Origin: an uncultured Bacilli bacterium
Lineage (GTDB): Bacteria; Bacillota_I; Bacilli_A; RF39; UBA660
Reading direction: 5' to 3'
NCBI GenBank assembly: GCA_944363865.1
Contig: CALVVN010000047.1
Coordinates: forward strand, 1 to 19,075
DNA length: 19,075 bases
Shown here: piece after piece, positions 1-6,667 of the stretch
How positions within the stretch are numbered: position 1 is the stretch's first letter
How the letters are laid out: each line of letters opens with the position of its first letter
The notes under the pieces: model-generated
What the model was told of the DNA's origin: nothing
What the model saw: the letters and a program-made list of their open reading frames with translations, nothing else
Database searches by the model: none
Position numbers and translations under genes: made by a program

Positions 1-270
1 TTAAATCAATTAATGGCAAGTAAGGAAAAAGTAAAATGCGGCTACTTACCTATTTATATGTTAATTGCGCCGTCATATAATTTTTATAGAAGTTTTTGTA
101 GGAAAAGAGATGGTTCGCCTGATTATAGGGCAAAAAGATATTTGGCTGAACTTATAAGAAGAAAAGAAGAATTAGAAATGAGTGAACAAGAAAGATTAGA
201 GTCACTCATGACTGAAGAAAATTATCAATATACACTTTGGGATTATATGAAACATAAAACGACAAATTAA
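1..270 (+). CDS. Unrecognised protein, 5' end cut by the window
   Basis: The frame is open from the first base and there is no in-frame stop before the ATG at 13, so this may be the C-terminal part of a longer protein; at least 85 residues follow that ATG. No clear Shine-Dalgarno sequence is visible before the ATG, which favours an upstream start. The visible part has a short hydrophobic/aromatic stretch near its beginning (GYLPIYMLIAPSYNFYRSF) and then a charged, probably helical Arg/Lys/Glu-rich tail with an aromatic end (YQYTLWDYM). I recognise no family. In Bacillus the gene upstream of spoIIGA lies in the ftsA-ftsZ region, but this is not FtsZ. A terminator hairpin overlaps its stop codon. 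Confidence 0.55.
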   Translation, partial: LNQLMASKEKVKCGYLPIYMLIAPSYNFYRSFCRKRDGSPDYRAKRYLAELIRRKEELEMSEQERLESLMTEENYQYTLWDYMKHKTTN

Positions 271-284
271 ACTTTGTCGTTTTT
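256..284 (+). terminator. Intrinsic terminator after the first ORF
   Basis: A perfect 11-bp stem (256-266 with 273-283) closes a six-base loop and ends in a short T run. It overlaps the stop codon of the first ORF. The loop-side half of each arm reads TTTGTCG outward, which also resembles a Spo0A-box core (see findings). The spoIIGA ribosome binding site begins only about 12 bases downstream, leaving almost no room for a separate promoter between them. Confidence 0.7.
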
Positions 285-307
285 GTATACTATAAAAGGT
301 GAGTACT

Positions 308-1099
308 ATGAAAGTATATTTAGATTTAATATTGCTTTTAAACTTTATTATAGATTTTTTAATTCTTTTAACTGTTTCTATTATACTTAAAAGAAATGCA
401 AAAATTAAAAGAATATTACTTGCCTCATTTATTGGTACAATTTCTATACTAGTGTTATTTTTTGAAATGAGTTCAATTCTTTTATTTATTTTTAAATTAA
501 TACTTGCTTCTGTTTTAATACTCATCAGTTTCGATTTTGTAGATATAAAATATTTTCTCAATAATTTATTGTATTTTTATACTAATAGTATACTACTAGG
601 TGGTTTTTTATATTACCTTAATATTGAACTTAGTTATGAGAAACTTGGGCTAGTTTTTATAGATAACAACATAAAACTTAATTTTCTCGTTGTAGTAATA
701 TTTTCGCCTATAATTTTATATATTTATAGTAGTCAATTAAAAAAATTAAAATTGTTTTATAGTAATAGAAAAAAAGTTCAAGTTTATTTAGATGATGACA
801 AGGTAATTGAACTAAATGGCTATGTTGATTCTGGTAATACTTTAATTGAACCTTATGGAGGAAAATATGTAATAATTGCTTATAATAATGAACTTATGCT
901 TTATTCTCAATTAAATAACTATATTTTAGTGCCGTATAAGGCACTTAATTATGAAGGTATTATTAAATGTATTATTCCTAAAAATGTATATATTGATGGA
1001 ATTGGAATAAAGCAAAATGTAGTTGTCGGTATAAGTGAAAATAAAATTAAAATGGATGGAATTGATTGCTTATTAAACATACTAATGGAGGAAAGATGA
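308..1099 (+). CDS. spoIIGA: SpoIIGA, pro-sigma-E processing membrane aspartic protease
   Basis: Sporulation protease that cleaves the pro-sequence from sigma-E in the mother cell after septation. The N-terminal ~145 residues are strongly hydrophobic with several membrane segments, as in the family; the C-terminal ~115 residues are the protease domain. The catalytic motif DSGNT is present with Asp at residue 174. The length of 263 aa is somewhat below the roughly 300 of B. subtilis. I chose the ATG at 308 because AGGTGA (296-301) sits six bases before it; the in-frame GTG at 299 lies inside that ribosome binding site. The stop overlaps the sigE start as ATGA, so translation is probably coupled. 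Position directly before sigE supports the call strongly. Promoter location is unclear. Confidence 0.93.
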   Translation: MKVYLDLILLLNFIIDFLILLTVSIILKRNAKIKRILLASFIGTISILVLFFEMSSILLFIFKLILASVLILISFDFVDIKYFLNNLLYFYTNSILLGGFLYYLNIELSYEKLGLVFIDNNIKLNFLVVVIFSPIILYIYSSQLKKLKLFYSNRKKVQVYLDDDKVIELNGYVDSGNTLIEPYGGKYVIIAYNNELMLYSQLNNYILVPYKALNYEGIIKCIIPKNVYIDGIGIKQNVVVGISENKIKMDGIDCLLNILMEER

Positions 1100-1779
1100 A
1101 AAAATTATTTGAATTTATTAAGAATTTATTTAAAAAAGAAGTTTATTATGTAGGTAGTACAGATATTTTGCCACCACCGCTTGATAAAGAATTGGAGTTA
1201 GAACTAGTAATTAAAAGTAATAATGGTGATATTGATGCTAGAAATAAATTAATTGAACATAATTTGAGATTAGTTGTGTTTTTAGCAAAAAAATATGATA
1301 ATACTGGTGAATCATTAGAAGATTTAGTTAGTATTGGCTCTATAGGACTAATAAAAGGTATTAATACTTATAAGCCAGATAAAAATATAAAACTTGCTAC
1401 TTATGCATCTAGATGTATTGAAAATGAAATATTGATGTTTTTAAGAAAAAATAAAAAGAGAACTACTGAAATTAGTTTTGAAGATTCTATTAATTTTGAT
1501 GGTGAAGGAAATGAACTTCATTTGGAAGATGTTTTTGGTACTGATCCGGATTTAATTCCTAAAGCATATGAAGATAAAGTTGATAAACTAATATTGTTAA
1601 AAGAATTAGATAAATTAAGTGATAGAGATAAAGAGATTATTAAAATGAGATATGGACTTCTTGGAAGTGAAGAATATACTCAAAAAGAAGTTGCTGATAT
1701 GCTTGGTATTAGTCAGTCATATATTTCTAGAATTGAGAAAAAAACTATTAAAAAGTTACAAAATCTGATGAAAGTATAA
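1096..1779 (+). CDS. sigE: RNA polymerase sporulation sigma factor E (pro-form)
   Basis: Sigma-70 family factor of the early mother cell, 227 aa. Region 2 (EDLVSIGSIGLIKGI, then LATYASRCIENEI) and the region 4 helix-turn-helix (YTQKEVADMLGISQSYISRIEK) are both clear. The N-terminus MKKLFEFIKNLFKKE is a basic-amphipathic pro-sequence; the mature protein should begin near VYYVGSTDILPPPL, which matches the VYYIGG...LPPPL junction of B. subtilis sigma-E. The pro-region is about 15 residues against about 27 in B. subtilis. The start is the ATG at 1096, preceded by GGAGG at 1087-1091 and overlapping the spoIIGA stop. A longer reading from 1066 would run back into spoIIGA and is not supported. Confidence 0.95.
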   Translation: MKKLFEFIKNLFKKEVYYVGSTDILPPPLDKELELELVIKSNNGDIDARNKLIEHNLRLVVFLAKKYDNTGESLEDLVSIGSIGLIKGINTYKPDKNIKLATYASRCIENEILMFLRKNKKRTTEISFEDSINFDGEGNELHLEDVFGTDPDLIPKAYEDKVDKLILLKELDKLSDRDKEIIKMRYGLLGSEEYTQKEVADMLGISQSYISRIEKKTIKKLQNLMKV

Positions 1780-1796
1780 GTTTTTATACTTTTTTT
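1771..1796 (+). terminator. Weak hairpin with T-run between sigE and sigG
   Basis: An 8-bp stem, AAAGTATA (1771-1778) with TATACTTT (1785-1792), is followed by a T-run to 1796. The stem has a single G-C pair, so termination is probably partial. It overlaps the sigE stop codon and could limit read-through into sigG, which in B. subtilis is transcribed both from the upstream operon and from its own forespore promoter. Confidence 0.5.
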
Positions 1797-1844
1797 GTGT
1801 ATAAAATCTTTAAAATCTTGCCAATTATATAATAGGTGATATAT

Positions 1845-2618
1845 TTGGCTAAGAATAAAGTAGAAATTACTGGTATTAGAACTAGTGGTTTAAAAGTTTT
1901 AAAGCATAAAGAAATGGTTGAACTATTTAAACGATATAAAGAAGGGGATTTATCTGCTAAAGAGGAATTAGTAAATGGTAACTTGAAACTTGTTTTAAGT
2001 ATACTTAAAAAGTATCACAATAGAACTGATAATATGGATGATCTTTTTCAAATCGGCTGTATTGGTTTAATAAAAGCAATAGATAATTTTGGTTTGTCAC
2101 ATAATGTTCGTTTTAGTACTTATGCAGTTTTAATGATTGATGGAGAAGTAAAAAGATATATTAGGGATAATAATCCTATAAGAATTAGTAGAAGTATTAA
2201 AGACTTGGCATATAAGATTTTGAGATTTAAAGAAGAGTATATGTATGCTAATGGTATAGAACCAACTACTAGTGAAATAGCTGATTATTTTAAAATTAGT
2301 GAGTATGAAGTTGCAACTGCAGTTAATTGTTTAAAGGAACCTATGAGTATTTTTGAACCTATTTATAATGATGGTGGGGATACAATTTATTTATTAGATC
2401 AAATTGAGGATAAAAAGGAAAGTAAAGAACTTGACGATTTAATTAGTATGAGAAAAGCTTTATTAAAAATTAAAGATAGAGAAAGAGATATACTTATTAA
2501 TAGATTTATTGTAGGTAAGACTCAAATGGAGATTGCTGAAGAAATTGGAATTAGTCAAGCTCAAGTGTCGCGTTTAGAGAAAAATGCTATTAAAACTATG
2601 AAAAGATTAATAAAATAA
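1845..2618 (+). CDS. sigG: RNA polymerase sporulation sigma factor G (late forespore)
   Basis: Forespore sigma factor, 257 aa. The N-terminus (L/M)AKNKVEITG lines up with the sigma-G start M-SRNKVEICG. The diagnostic stretches VNGNLKLVLS, DDLFQIGCIGLIKAIDNF, HNVRFSTYAV, RDNNPIRISRS, FEPIYNDGGD and the region 4 helix KTQMEIAEEIGISQAQVSRLEK are all present. I place the start at TTG 1845: AGGTGA (1834-1839) lies five bases upstream, and the homology begins exactly there; the GTG at 1836 is inside that ribosome binding site. A TTG start suggests reduced translation. The gene is 65 bases after sigE with a weak hairpin between. I could not find a convincing sigma-F-type promoter in that gap. Confidence 0.95.
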   Translation: MAKNKVEITGIRTSGLKVLKHKEMVELFKRYKEGDLSAKEELVNGNLKLVLSILKKYHNRTDNMDDLFQIGCIGLIKAIDNFGLSHNVRFSTYAVLMIDGEVKRYIRDNNPIRISRSIKDLAYKILRFKEEYMYANGIEPTTSEIADYFKISEYEVATAVNCLKEPMSIFEPIYNDGGDTIYLLDQIEDKKESKELDDLISMRKALLKIKDRERDILINRFIVGKTQMEIAEEIGISQAQVSRLEKNAIKTMKRLIK

Positions 2619-2640
2619 AGTGTGTTTCATAAAGTTTAAT

Positions 2641-2874
2641 ATGAGATTATCTGAATTACAAAGAAAAAATATTATTAATTTAGTGGATGGTGCATTTGTT
2701 GGGAGAATTATAGATGTTGTCATTAGTGATGACGGGAAAATAACTGATTTGGTTTTAGAAAAAGGAAAAAGTAAATTACTTTTTGGTATTGAAAGTAATG
2801 AAGTTTTGATAAAGTTTGAACAAATTAAAAAACTGGGTAGTGATGTAATTTTAATTGAAAATATTGATAATTAA
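2641..2874 (+). CDS. YlmC/YmxH-family PRC-barrel protein
   Basis: A 77-aa cytosolic protein with the PRC-barrel pattern seen in YlmC/YmxH: MRLSELQRKNIINL, then DGAFVGRIIDV, a turn (SDDGKI), and the terminal strand KKLGSDVILIE. These small proteins are often found beside sigG in spore formers and the family is linked by context to sporulation; their biochemical role is not settled. I chose the ATG at 2641 because the family begins at this point, although the Shine-Dalgarno is poor; the frame extends back to a GTG at 2620, immediately after sigG, and that start cannot be excluded. It is probably translated from the sigG transcript. Confidence 0.8.
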   Translation: MRLSELQRKNIINLVDGAFVGRIIDVVISDDGKITDLVLEKGKSKLLFGIESNEVLIKFEQIKKLGSDVILIENIDN

Positions 2875-2900
2875 AGTACTTGAATAAAGTGCTTTTTTTT
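2873..2900 (+). terminator. Intrinsic terminator closing the sporulation block
   Basis: AAAGTACTT (2873-2881) pairs with AAGTGCTTT (2887-2895), with one G-U pair and a five-base loop, followed by a T-run to 2900. It overlaps the stop codon of the PRC-barrel gene and separates the spoIIGA-sigE-sigG block from lspA. Confidence 0.75.
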
Positions 2901-2924
2901 TATAAAATGAAATAGGTGAATGGA

Positions 2925-3398
2925 ATGAAATCTTTAAGGATATTGTTTACTATAGTTGGTATTTTTTTATTAGATAGATTAAGTAAAATACTAGTTGTTA
3001 ATTTTATTAGTCTTAACACTAGTGTGAGTGTTATAGATGGTTTTTTTGATTTAACGTATGTTAAAAACTATGGTGCTGCTTTTGGTATGTTTGATGGAAT
3101 GACTTTTTTTATAGTTTTAGTTTCTTTAATTGTCTTTGCTTATTTGATTTATGAAATTAGAAGAGGCATACATAATAAATTGATTACAACTTCTATTTGT
3201 TTTGTAATAGGTGGATTACTTGGTAATTTGTTTGATAGATTAGTTTATGGTTATGTCATTGATTTTTTAGATTTTAATGTTTTTGGTTATGATTTTGCTA
3301 TTTTTAATATAGGGGATTCGTTTATAGTGATTGGAACAATTATGCTTGGAATAGGATTTTTTTTGGAGGAAAAGTATGGAATTAAAGATAAAAGATAA
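2925..3398 (+). CDS. lspA: Lipoprotein signal peptidase (signal peptidase II)
   Basis: Membrane aspartic protease that removes signal peptides from lipidated prolipoproteins, 157 aa, normal length for the family. Four hydrophobic segments are visible. Conserved motifs in order: DRLSK near residue 17, NYGAAF at 48-53, GNLFDRLVYGYVIDF with the first catalytic Asp at 113, and FNIGDSFI with the second at 131 (equivalent to E. coli Asp123 and Asp141). AGGTGA at 2914-2919 is five bases before the ATG at 2925, so the GTG at 2916 is not the start. The 3' end overlaps the next gene by 23 bases, a pairing of lspA with an rluD-type gene that is common in Bacillota. Confidence 0.96.
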   Translation: MKSLRILFTIVGIFLLDRLSKILVVNFISLNTSVSVIDGFFDLTYVKNYGAAFGMFDGMTFFIVLVSLIVFAYLIYEIRRGIHNKLITTSICFVIGGLLGNLFDRLVYGYVIDFLDFNVFGYDFAIFNIGDSFIVIGTIMLGIGFFLEEKYGIKDKR

Positions 3399-4263
3399 TG
3401 TCAATGAAAGATTAGACGTTTACTTGTCTAATTATTTGGATGAAAGTAGAAGTTTTATTACTAACAATATTAAAAATGGTAACGTAACTGTGAATGGCAA
3501 TATAGTAAAAAGTGGGTATAAACTTAAGCTTTATGATGTAATAAATGTTAACTTAAAAGATAAGGAAGTTAAGTTAACCCCTGAAGATATTAAACTTGAT
3601 ATATATTATGAAGATGATGATATTTTAGTTGTGAATAAACCTAGTGGTATGGTTGTCCATCCTGGTGCAGGTAATTTTTCTGGAACTTTAGCTAATGCTT
3701 TACTTTTTCATACTAATGGTAAGTTATCGGATATAAATGGTGATGTTAGGCCCGGAATTGTGCATAGAATTGATAAAGACACTAGTGGACTATTGCTGGT
3801 ATCTAAAACTAATAAAGCTCATCAGATTTTGAGCGATGACTTTAAAAATAAAAGAATAAAAAGAAAATATATCGCACTGGTAAGTGGAATAATTTTAGAA
3901 AATACTGGTAAAATTGATGCTCCAATAGGCAGAAAAGATAATGATAGAATTAAAATGGCTGTTAAAGAAGGTGGGAAAAGGGCAATTACTAATTTTAAAG
4001 TATTAGAAAGATATAATAATTCTACTTTGATTGAATGCATTTTAGAAACTGGAAGAACGCATCAGATAAGAGTCCATATGGCATATATTAATCATCCTAT
4101 TATTAATGACCCTCTTTATGGTACATGTTCAAATGATTATGGTCAAATGCTTCACGCGGGTTATATAGGTTTTGTTCATCCAATAAAAAAAGAGTTTATG
4201 GAATTTAACTCACCTTTAGAAAAAAGATTTTTAGATATTTTAGAAACTTTTAAAAATTCATAA
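3376..4263 (+). CDS. RluD-type large-subunit rRNA pseudouridine synthase with S4 domain
   Basis: A 295-aa enzyme that isomerises uridine to pseudouridine in RNA, most likely 23S rRNA. The N-terminal S4 RNA-binding domain (ERLDVYL...SRSFITNNIKNGNVTVNG, residues ~10-60) is followed by the catalytic RluA/RluD domain: NKPSGMVVHPG (87-97) and HRIDKDTSGLLLVSKT with the catalytic Asp at 133, then ETGRTHQIRVHMAYINHPI toward the C-terminus. GGAGGA at 3365-3370 precedes the ATG, and the start lies inside lspA, so translation is likely coupled. It corresponds to B. subtilis YlyB by neighbourhood. Which uridine it modifies cannot be read from sequence. The last 14 bases overlap the convergent TspO gene. 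Confidence 0.93.
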   Translation: MELKIKDNVNERLDVYLSNYLDESRSFITNNIKNGNVTVNGNIVKSGYKLKLYDVINVNLKDKEVKLTPEDIKLDIYYEDDDILVVNKPSGMVVHPGAGNFSGTLANALLFHTNGKLSDINGDVRPGIVHRIDKDTSGLLLVSKTNKAHQILSDDFKNKRIKRKYIALVSGIILENTGKIDAPIGRKDNDRIKMAVKEGGKRAITNFKVLERYNNSTLIECILETGRTHQIRVHMAYINHPIINDPLYGTCSNDYGQMLHAGYIGFVHPIKKEFMEFNSPLEKRFLDILETFKNS

Positions 4264-4705
4264 GCCATATACATAAACTTATTATAAATAAATATATTGT
4301 GTAAATAAAATAAGGTATTAGAATATAAAAACTTCTTTTATCTATTTTTTTACTTTCTATTAGTAAATAAAATGTACTTATTAAAATTATTATATTTATA
4401 ATAAAACCTAAAAATGGACTTTTTAAGTTAAAAAACATAAGTGGAAATACCATATTTGCTAAGTAGTTTATTATTAATATAAAAAAGTAATCGTTGTTTC
4501 CTATAATGTTTCTCTTGCTTTTTACTACTAATATAGATGTAGTTATTAAAAAGTATATGACTATCCATATTAAACTATTTAATGTCGGATTAATTATAAA
4601 TGATGGTGTGTTTAATAATTCATAATATACTGGATCATATTTAAAAATTAAACTGCTTAGTAACCATAATAATAAAATAGATATAAAGTAAATTATTTTT
4701 TTCAT
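4250..4705 (-). CDS. TspO/MBR family membrane protein (tryptophan-rich sensory protein)
   Basis: A 151-aa, almost entirely hydrophobic protein with about five membrane segments, the size and topology of TspO. Family signatures: YYELLNTPSFIINPTLNSLIW (first loop), the central NYLANMVFPLMFF, and LIPYFIYTIYLFIISLCIWLMN at the end. TspO proteins bind porphyrins, and many affect tetrapyrrole or stress responses; the physiological role here is open. The protein is poorer in Trp than typical members, in line with the AT-rich genome. The start at 4705 (ATG) is preceded by AGAGG at a normal distance; the GTG at 4711 overlaps that site. Convergent with the pseudouridine synthase, overlapping it by 14 bases, and divergent from the rhomboid gene. 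Confidence 0.82.
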   Translation of the reverse strand: MKKIIYFISILLLWLLSSLIFKYDPVYYELLNTPSFIINPTLNSLIWIVIYFLITTSILVVKSKRNIIGNNDYFFILIINYLANMVFPLMFFNLKSPFLGFIINIIILISTFYLLIESKKIDKRSFYILIPYFIYTIYLFIISLCIWLMNF

Positions 4706-4714
4706 ATACACCTC

Positions 4715-4743
4715 TTTATAAAATGTATGAAAAAGTGTATAAT
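4715..4743 (+). promoter_or_regulatory. Probable sigma-A promoter for the rhomboid gene
   Basis: TTTATA (4715-4720), 17 bases, then a perfect TATAAT (4738-4743). The rhomboid ribosome binding site (GGAG 4756-4759) follows at a suitable distance. This argues that the ATG at 4723 in the same frame, which lies inside the promoter and lacks a Shine-Dalgarno, is not the start. Confidence 0.55.
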
Positions 4744-4764
4744 ATAATTACAAAAGGAGTTAAT

Positions 4765-5898
4765 ATGGCAAATATTATAATTAATAAAAAAGATGATATT
4801 GTTGTAAAATTAGTTCATTATTTTGTAACTGAAGAAGATTATAAACCTATAGTTGTTAATGGTTTACAAAATGAAATATGGCTTGAAAATATGAATAATG
4901 ATATTAAAATAATAAGACTTAATATCAATTATATTCATAATAATGAACAGTTAAAAAATGATTTGTTAAAAGTGGATGCAATTAGAAAGAATATTAAGAA
5001 AAAAACTTATACTTTCAAAATGAAAGTTTTAAATATCTTAGTTGATTTAGGAGATAGTGTTACTTTGAATAATACTAATGATATTGAAAACGTAGAAGTT
5101 AAAAGAATAAGTGATATAAAGAAAAATAGATTTGTTAATGAGTATTTTCCTGATTTAAAGGACAAAATTAATAGTAAGAAATCTAATATGTTTGATATGT
5201 TTAAAATGACTGAAGAGTTAAATAACAAAACAATAAAAGATGATAAGAAAATGTCAAAAATGTTTAAAAATAATTTGCCAGTTGTTACATATGTTTTAAT
5301 TTTTATCAATGCTTTAATTTTTATTCTTATGCTAAGCCCTGCGATTTACAATAATTTTGTGAATGAATTTGCTAATTATTATGTAAATGTAAAAGCGGGA
5401 GAAGTTTACAGATTGTTTACTTCAATATTTTTACATGGTAATTCAATTCATTTGTTCTTTAATATGTATGCTTTGTATATTATTGGTCCTGAAATTGAAA
5501 ATTATTATGGTAAATTAAAGTTTTTATTAATATACCTTTTAAGTGGTGTTTTTGGTTCATTATTTTCTTGTGTTTTAACTAGTTCGCTATCGATAGGTGC
5601 GAGTGGTGCAATATTTGGTCTATTTGGAGCTTTACTATATTTTGGATTTAATTATAGGGCTACTCTTGATAACTATTTAAGAGGTCAAATTATTCCGCTT
5701 ATTTTAATAAACTTATTAGTTGGTTTAATCGTGCCGGGTATTGACGTTGTTGCTCACGTAGGTGGTTTAGTTGGAGGAATTTTGGTATCGTTTATGCTAG
5801 GTATAAAAGGATTCAATAAAAAGAATCATACATTACACGGAACACTTATGACACTTATTTTATTAGCTAGTTTAGTTTACATGTTATTAATAAAATAA
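4765..5898 (+). CDS. Rhomboid family intramembrane serine protease
   Basis: A 377-aa protein with a cytosolic N-terminal domain of about 165 residues and a C-terminal rhomboid core. The core shows HLFFNMYAL (His229, Asn233 in the oxyanion region), GASGAIFGL with the catalytic Ser280, and VAHVGGLVGG with the catalytic His331, in six or more membrane segments. The N-terminal part (for example KLVHYFVTEEDYKPIVVNG) is reminiscent of the N-terminal domain of B. subtilis YqgP/GluP, but there is no C-terminal TPR tail as in GluP. GGAG at 4756-4759 sits five bases before the ATG. A YqgP-like role in membrane-protein quality control is possible but unproven. Monocistronic between its own promoter and a strong terminator. 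Confidence 0.9.
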   Translation: MANIIINKKDDIVVKLVHYFVTEEDYKPIVVNGLQNEIWLENMNNDIKIIRLNINYIHNNEQLKNDLLKVDAIRKNIKKKTYTFKMKVLNILVDLGDSVTLNNTNDIENVEVKRISDIKKNRFVNEYFPDLKDKINSKKSNMFDMFKMTEELNNKTIKDDKKMSKMFKNNLPVVTYVLIFINALIFILMLSPAIYNNFVNEFANYYVNVKAGEVYRLFTSIFLHGNSIHLFFNMYALYIIGPEIENYYGKLKFLLIYLLSGVFGSLFSCVLTSSLSIGASGAIFGLFGALLYFGFNYRATLDNYLRGQIIPLILINLLVGLIVPGIDVVAHVGGLVGGILVSFMLGIKGFNKKNHTLHGTLMTLILLASLVYMLLIK

Positions 5899-5924
5899 AA
5901 TTGGCGAAAAGCCAATTTTTATTT
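5897..5924. terminator. Bidirectional terminator between rhomboid gene and lexA
   Basis: A perfect 9-bp stem, AAAATTGGC (5897-5905) with GCCAATTTT (5911-5919), and a GAAAA loop. T-rich tracts follow on the + strand (TTTTTATTTT) and on the - strand (ATTTTATTTTATT), so it can end both convergent genes; lexA stops at 5927. Confidence 0.85.
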
Positions 5925-5926
5925 TG

Positions 5927-6544
5927 TTATAATTTTCTATATAAACCTATTGCAATACCTAAAATGTCTACTTTATCTAATATAATTGGATTCATAGTTT
6001 CATTTTCCGGCTGTAAGCGAAAGTATCCATTTTCTTTGTAAAATGTTTTTAATGTAGTATATCCATTTTCATCTAGTGCTACAACTTTGTCTCCATTTTT
6101 TGCACTATTAGTTCTTTTTACTATTACTATGTCTCCATCATATATACCAACGTTTTTCATACTCATTCCATCTACTTTTAATGTAAATACTTCTTCATTT
6201 TTAGGAATCATAAATGATGGTATTTGCATGTATTCATCAGGAAATTCTATTGCTTCAATAGGGTTACCTGCAGTAATTTTACCAAGCAGTGGTACTGAAA
6301 CAACATCATCGCTAGTTTCTAAATATTCATTCGGTACTAATACTTCTAATGTTCTAAACTTATTGTTCGTTTGTGATATGTATCCTTTGTTCATTAGGTG
6401 TCTCATATGAACAAATACAGTAGCTGTACTACTTAAATTCATCATGTCACATACTTCTCTGACACTTGGGCTGTATCCATTTTTAGCAATAAACTTTTTT
6501 ATTGCTTGTAAAGTTTCTTCTTGTTTTTTAGTTAAAGTTTCCAT
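5927..6544 (-). CDS. lexA: LexA, SOS-response repressor and autoprotease
   Basis: A 205-aa transcriptional repressor that self-cleaves when stimulated by RecA-ssDNA. The N-terminal winged helix (LTKKQEETLQAI...GYSPSVREVCDMMNLSSTATVFVHM, residues ~4-65) is followed by the S24 peptidase domain: cleavage site Ala92-Gly93 in KITAGNP, nucleophile Ser128 in VDGMSM, and general-base Lys166 in TTLKTF. All catalytic elements are intact. AGGAGG lies nine bases before the ATG. The promoter faces a small divergent membrane-protein gene, the same layout as lexA-yneA in B. subtilis, and CGAAC elements lie in both promoters, suggesting autoregulation. Confidence 0.96.
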   Translation of the reverse strand: METLTKKQEETLQAIKKFIAKNGYSPSVREVCDMMNLSSTATVFVHMRHLMNKGYISQTNNKFRTLEVLVPNEYLETSDDVVSVPLLGKITAGNPIEAIEFPDEYMQIPSFMIPKNEEVFTLKVDGMSMKNVGIYDGDIVIVKRTNSAKNGDKVVALDENGYTTLKTFYKENGYFRLQPENETMNPIILDKVDILGIAIGLYRKL

Positions 6545-6566
6545 TTAACTTTTACCTCCTAATAAA

Positions 6567-6595
6567 ATGTTAACATACGAACGTAAAGTTGTCAA
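6567..6595 (-). promoter_or_regulatory. lexA promoter with a possible LexA operator in the spacer
   Basis: Read on the - strand: TTGACA (6595-6590), 17 bases, then TAACAT (6572-6567). The spacer holds CGTTCGTATGTT (CGAAC on the + strand at 6578-6582), which matches 9 of 14 positions of the Bacillus-type LexA box CGAACATATGTTCG. A degenerate operator here would give autoregulation. The perfect palindrome ATGTTAACAT (6567-6576) overlaps the -10. Confidence 0.5.
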
Positions 6596-6615
6596 ACATT
6601 TTTTTGTGTTTAGTA

Positions 6616-6644
6616 TTGACACGAACAAATATATGCTATAAAAT
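6616..6644 (+). promoter_or_regulatory. Promoter of the small gene divergent from lexA, with CGAAC element
   Basis: TTGACA (6616-6621), 17 bases, then TAAAAT (6639-6644). The alternative TGC-TATAAA at 6634-6642 would give a 15-base spacer. CGAACAAATATATG begins at 6622, directly after the -35, and matches 10 of 14 positions of the Bacillus LexA box. If LexA binds here, the small gene is SOS-controlled; this is inference from position and partial match. Confidence 0.5.
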
Positions 6645-6667
6645 GAGTTTAGAAAGAAGGGATATTT

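Noticed and set aside
202..561. 119-codon frame on the - strand over spoIIGA
   Set aside because: It is antisense to a clear spoIIGA and low in complexity; a shadow frame of AT-rich coding DNA.
1797..1835. Sigma-F-type promoter before sigG
   Set aside because: GTATA at 1799-1803 fits a -35, but the expected -10 region matches the consensus poorly.
4723..4764. Earlier ATG for the rhomboid gene
   Set aside because: It lies within the promoter (TATAAT at 4738-4743) and lacks a ribosome binding site; the ATG at 4765 has GGAG at correct spacing.
6087..6410. 107-codon + strand frame inside lexA
   Set aside because: It is antisense to the catalytic domain of LexA, has no upstream Shine-Dalgarno and has an unlikely composition.
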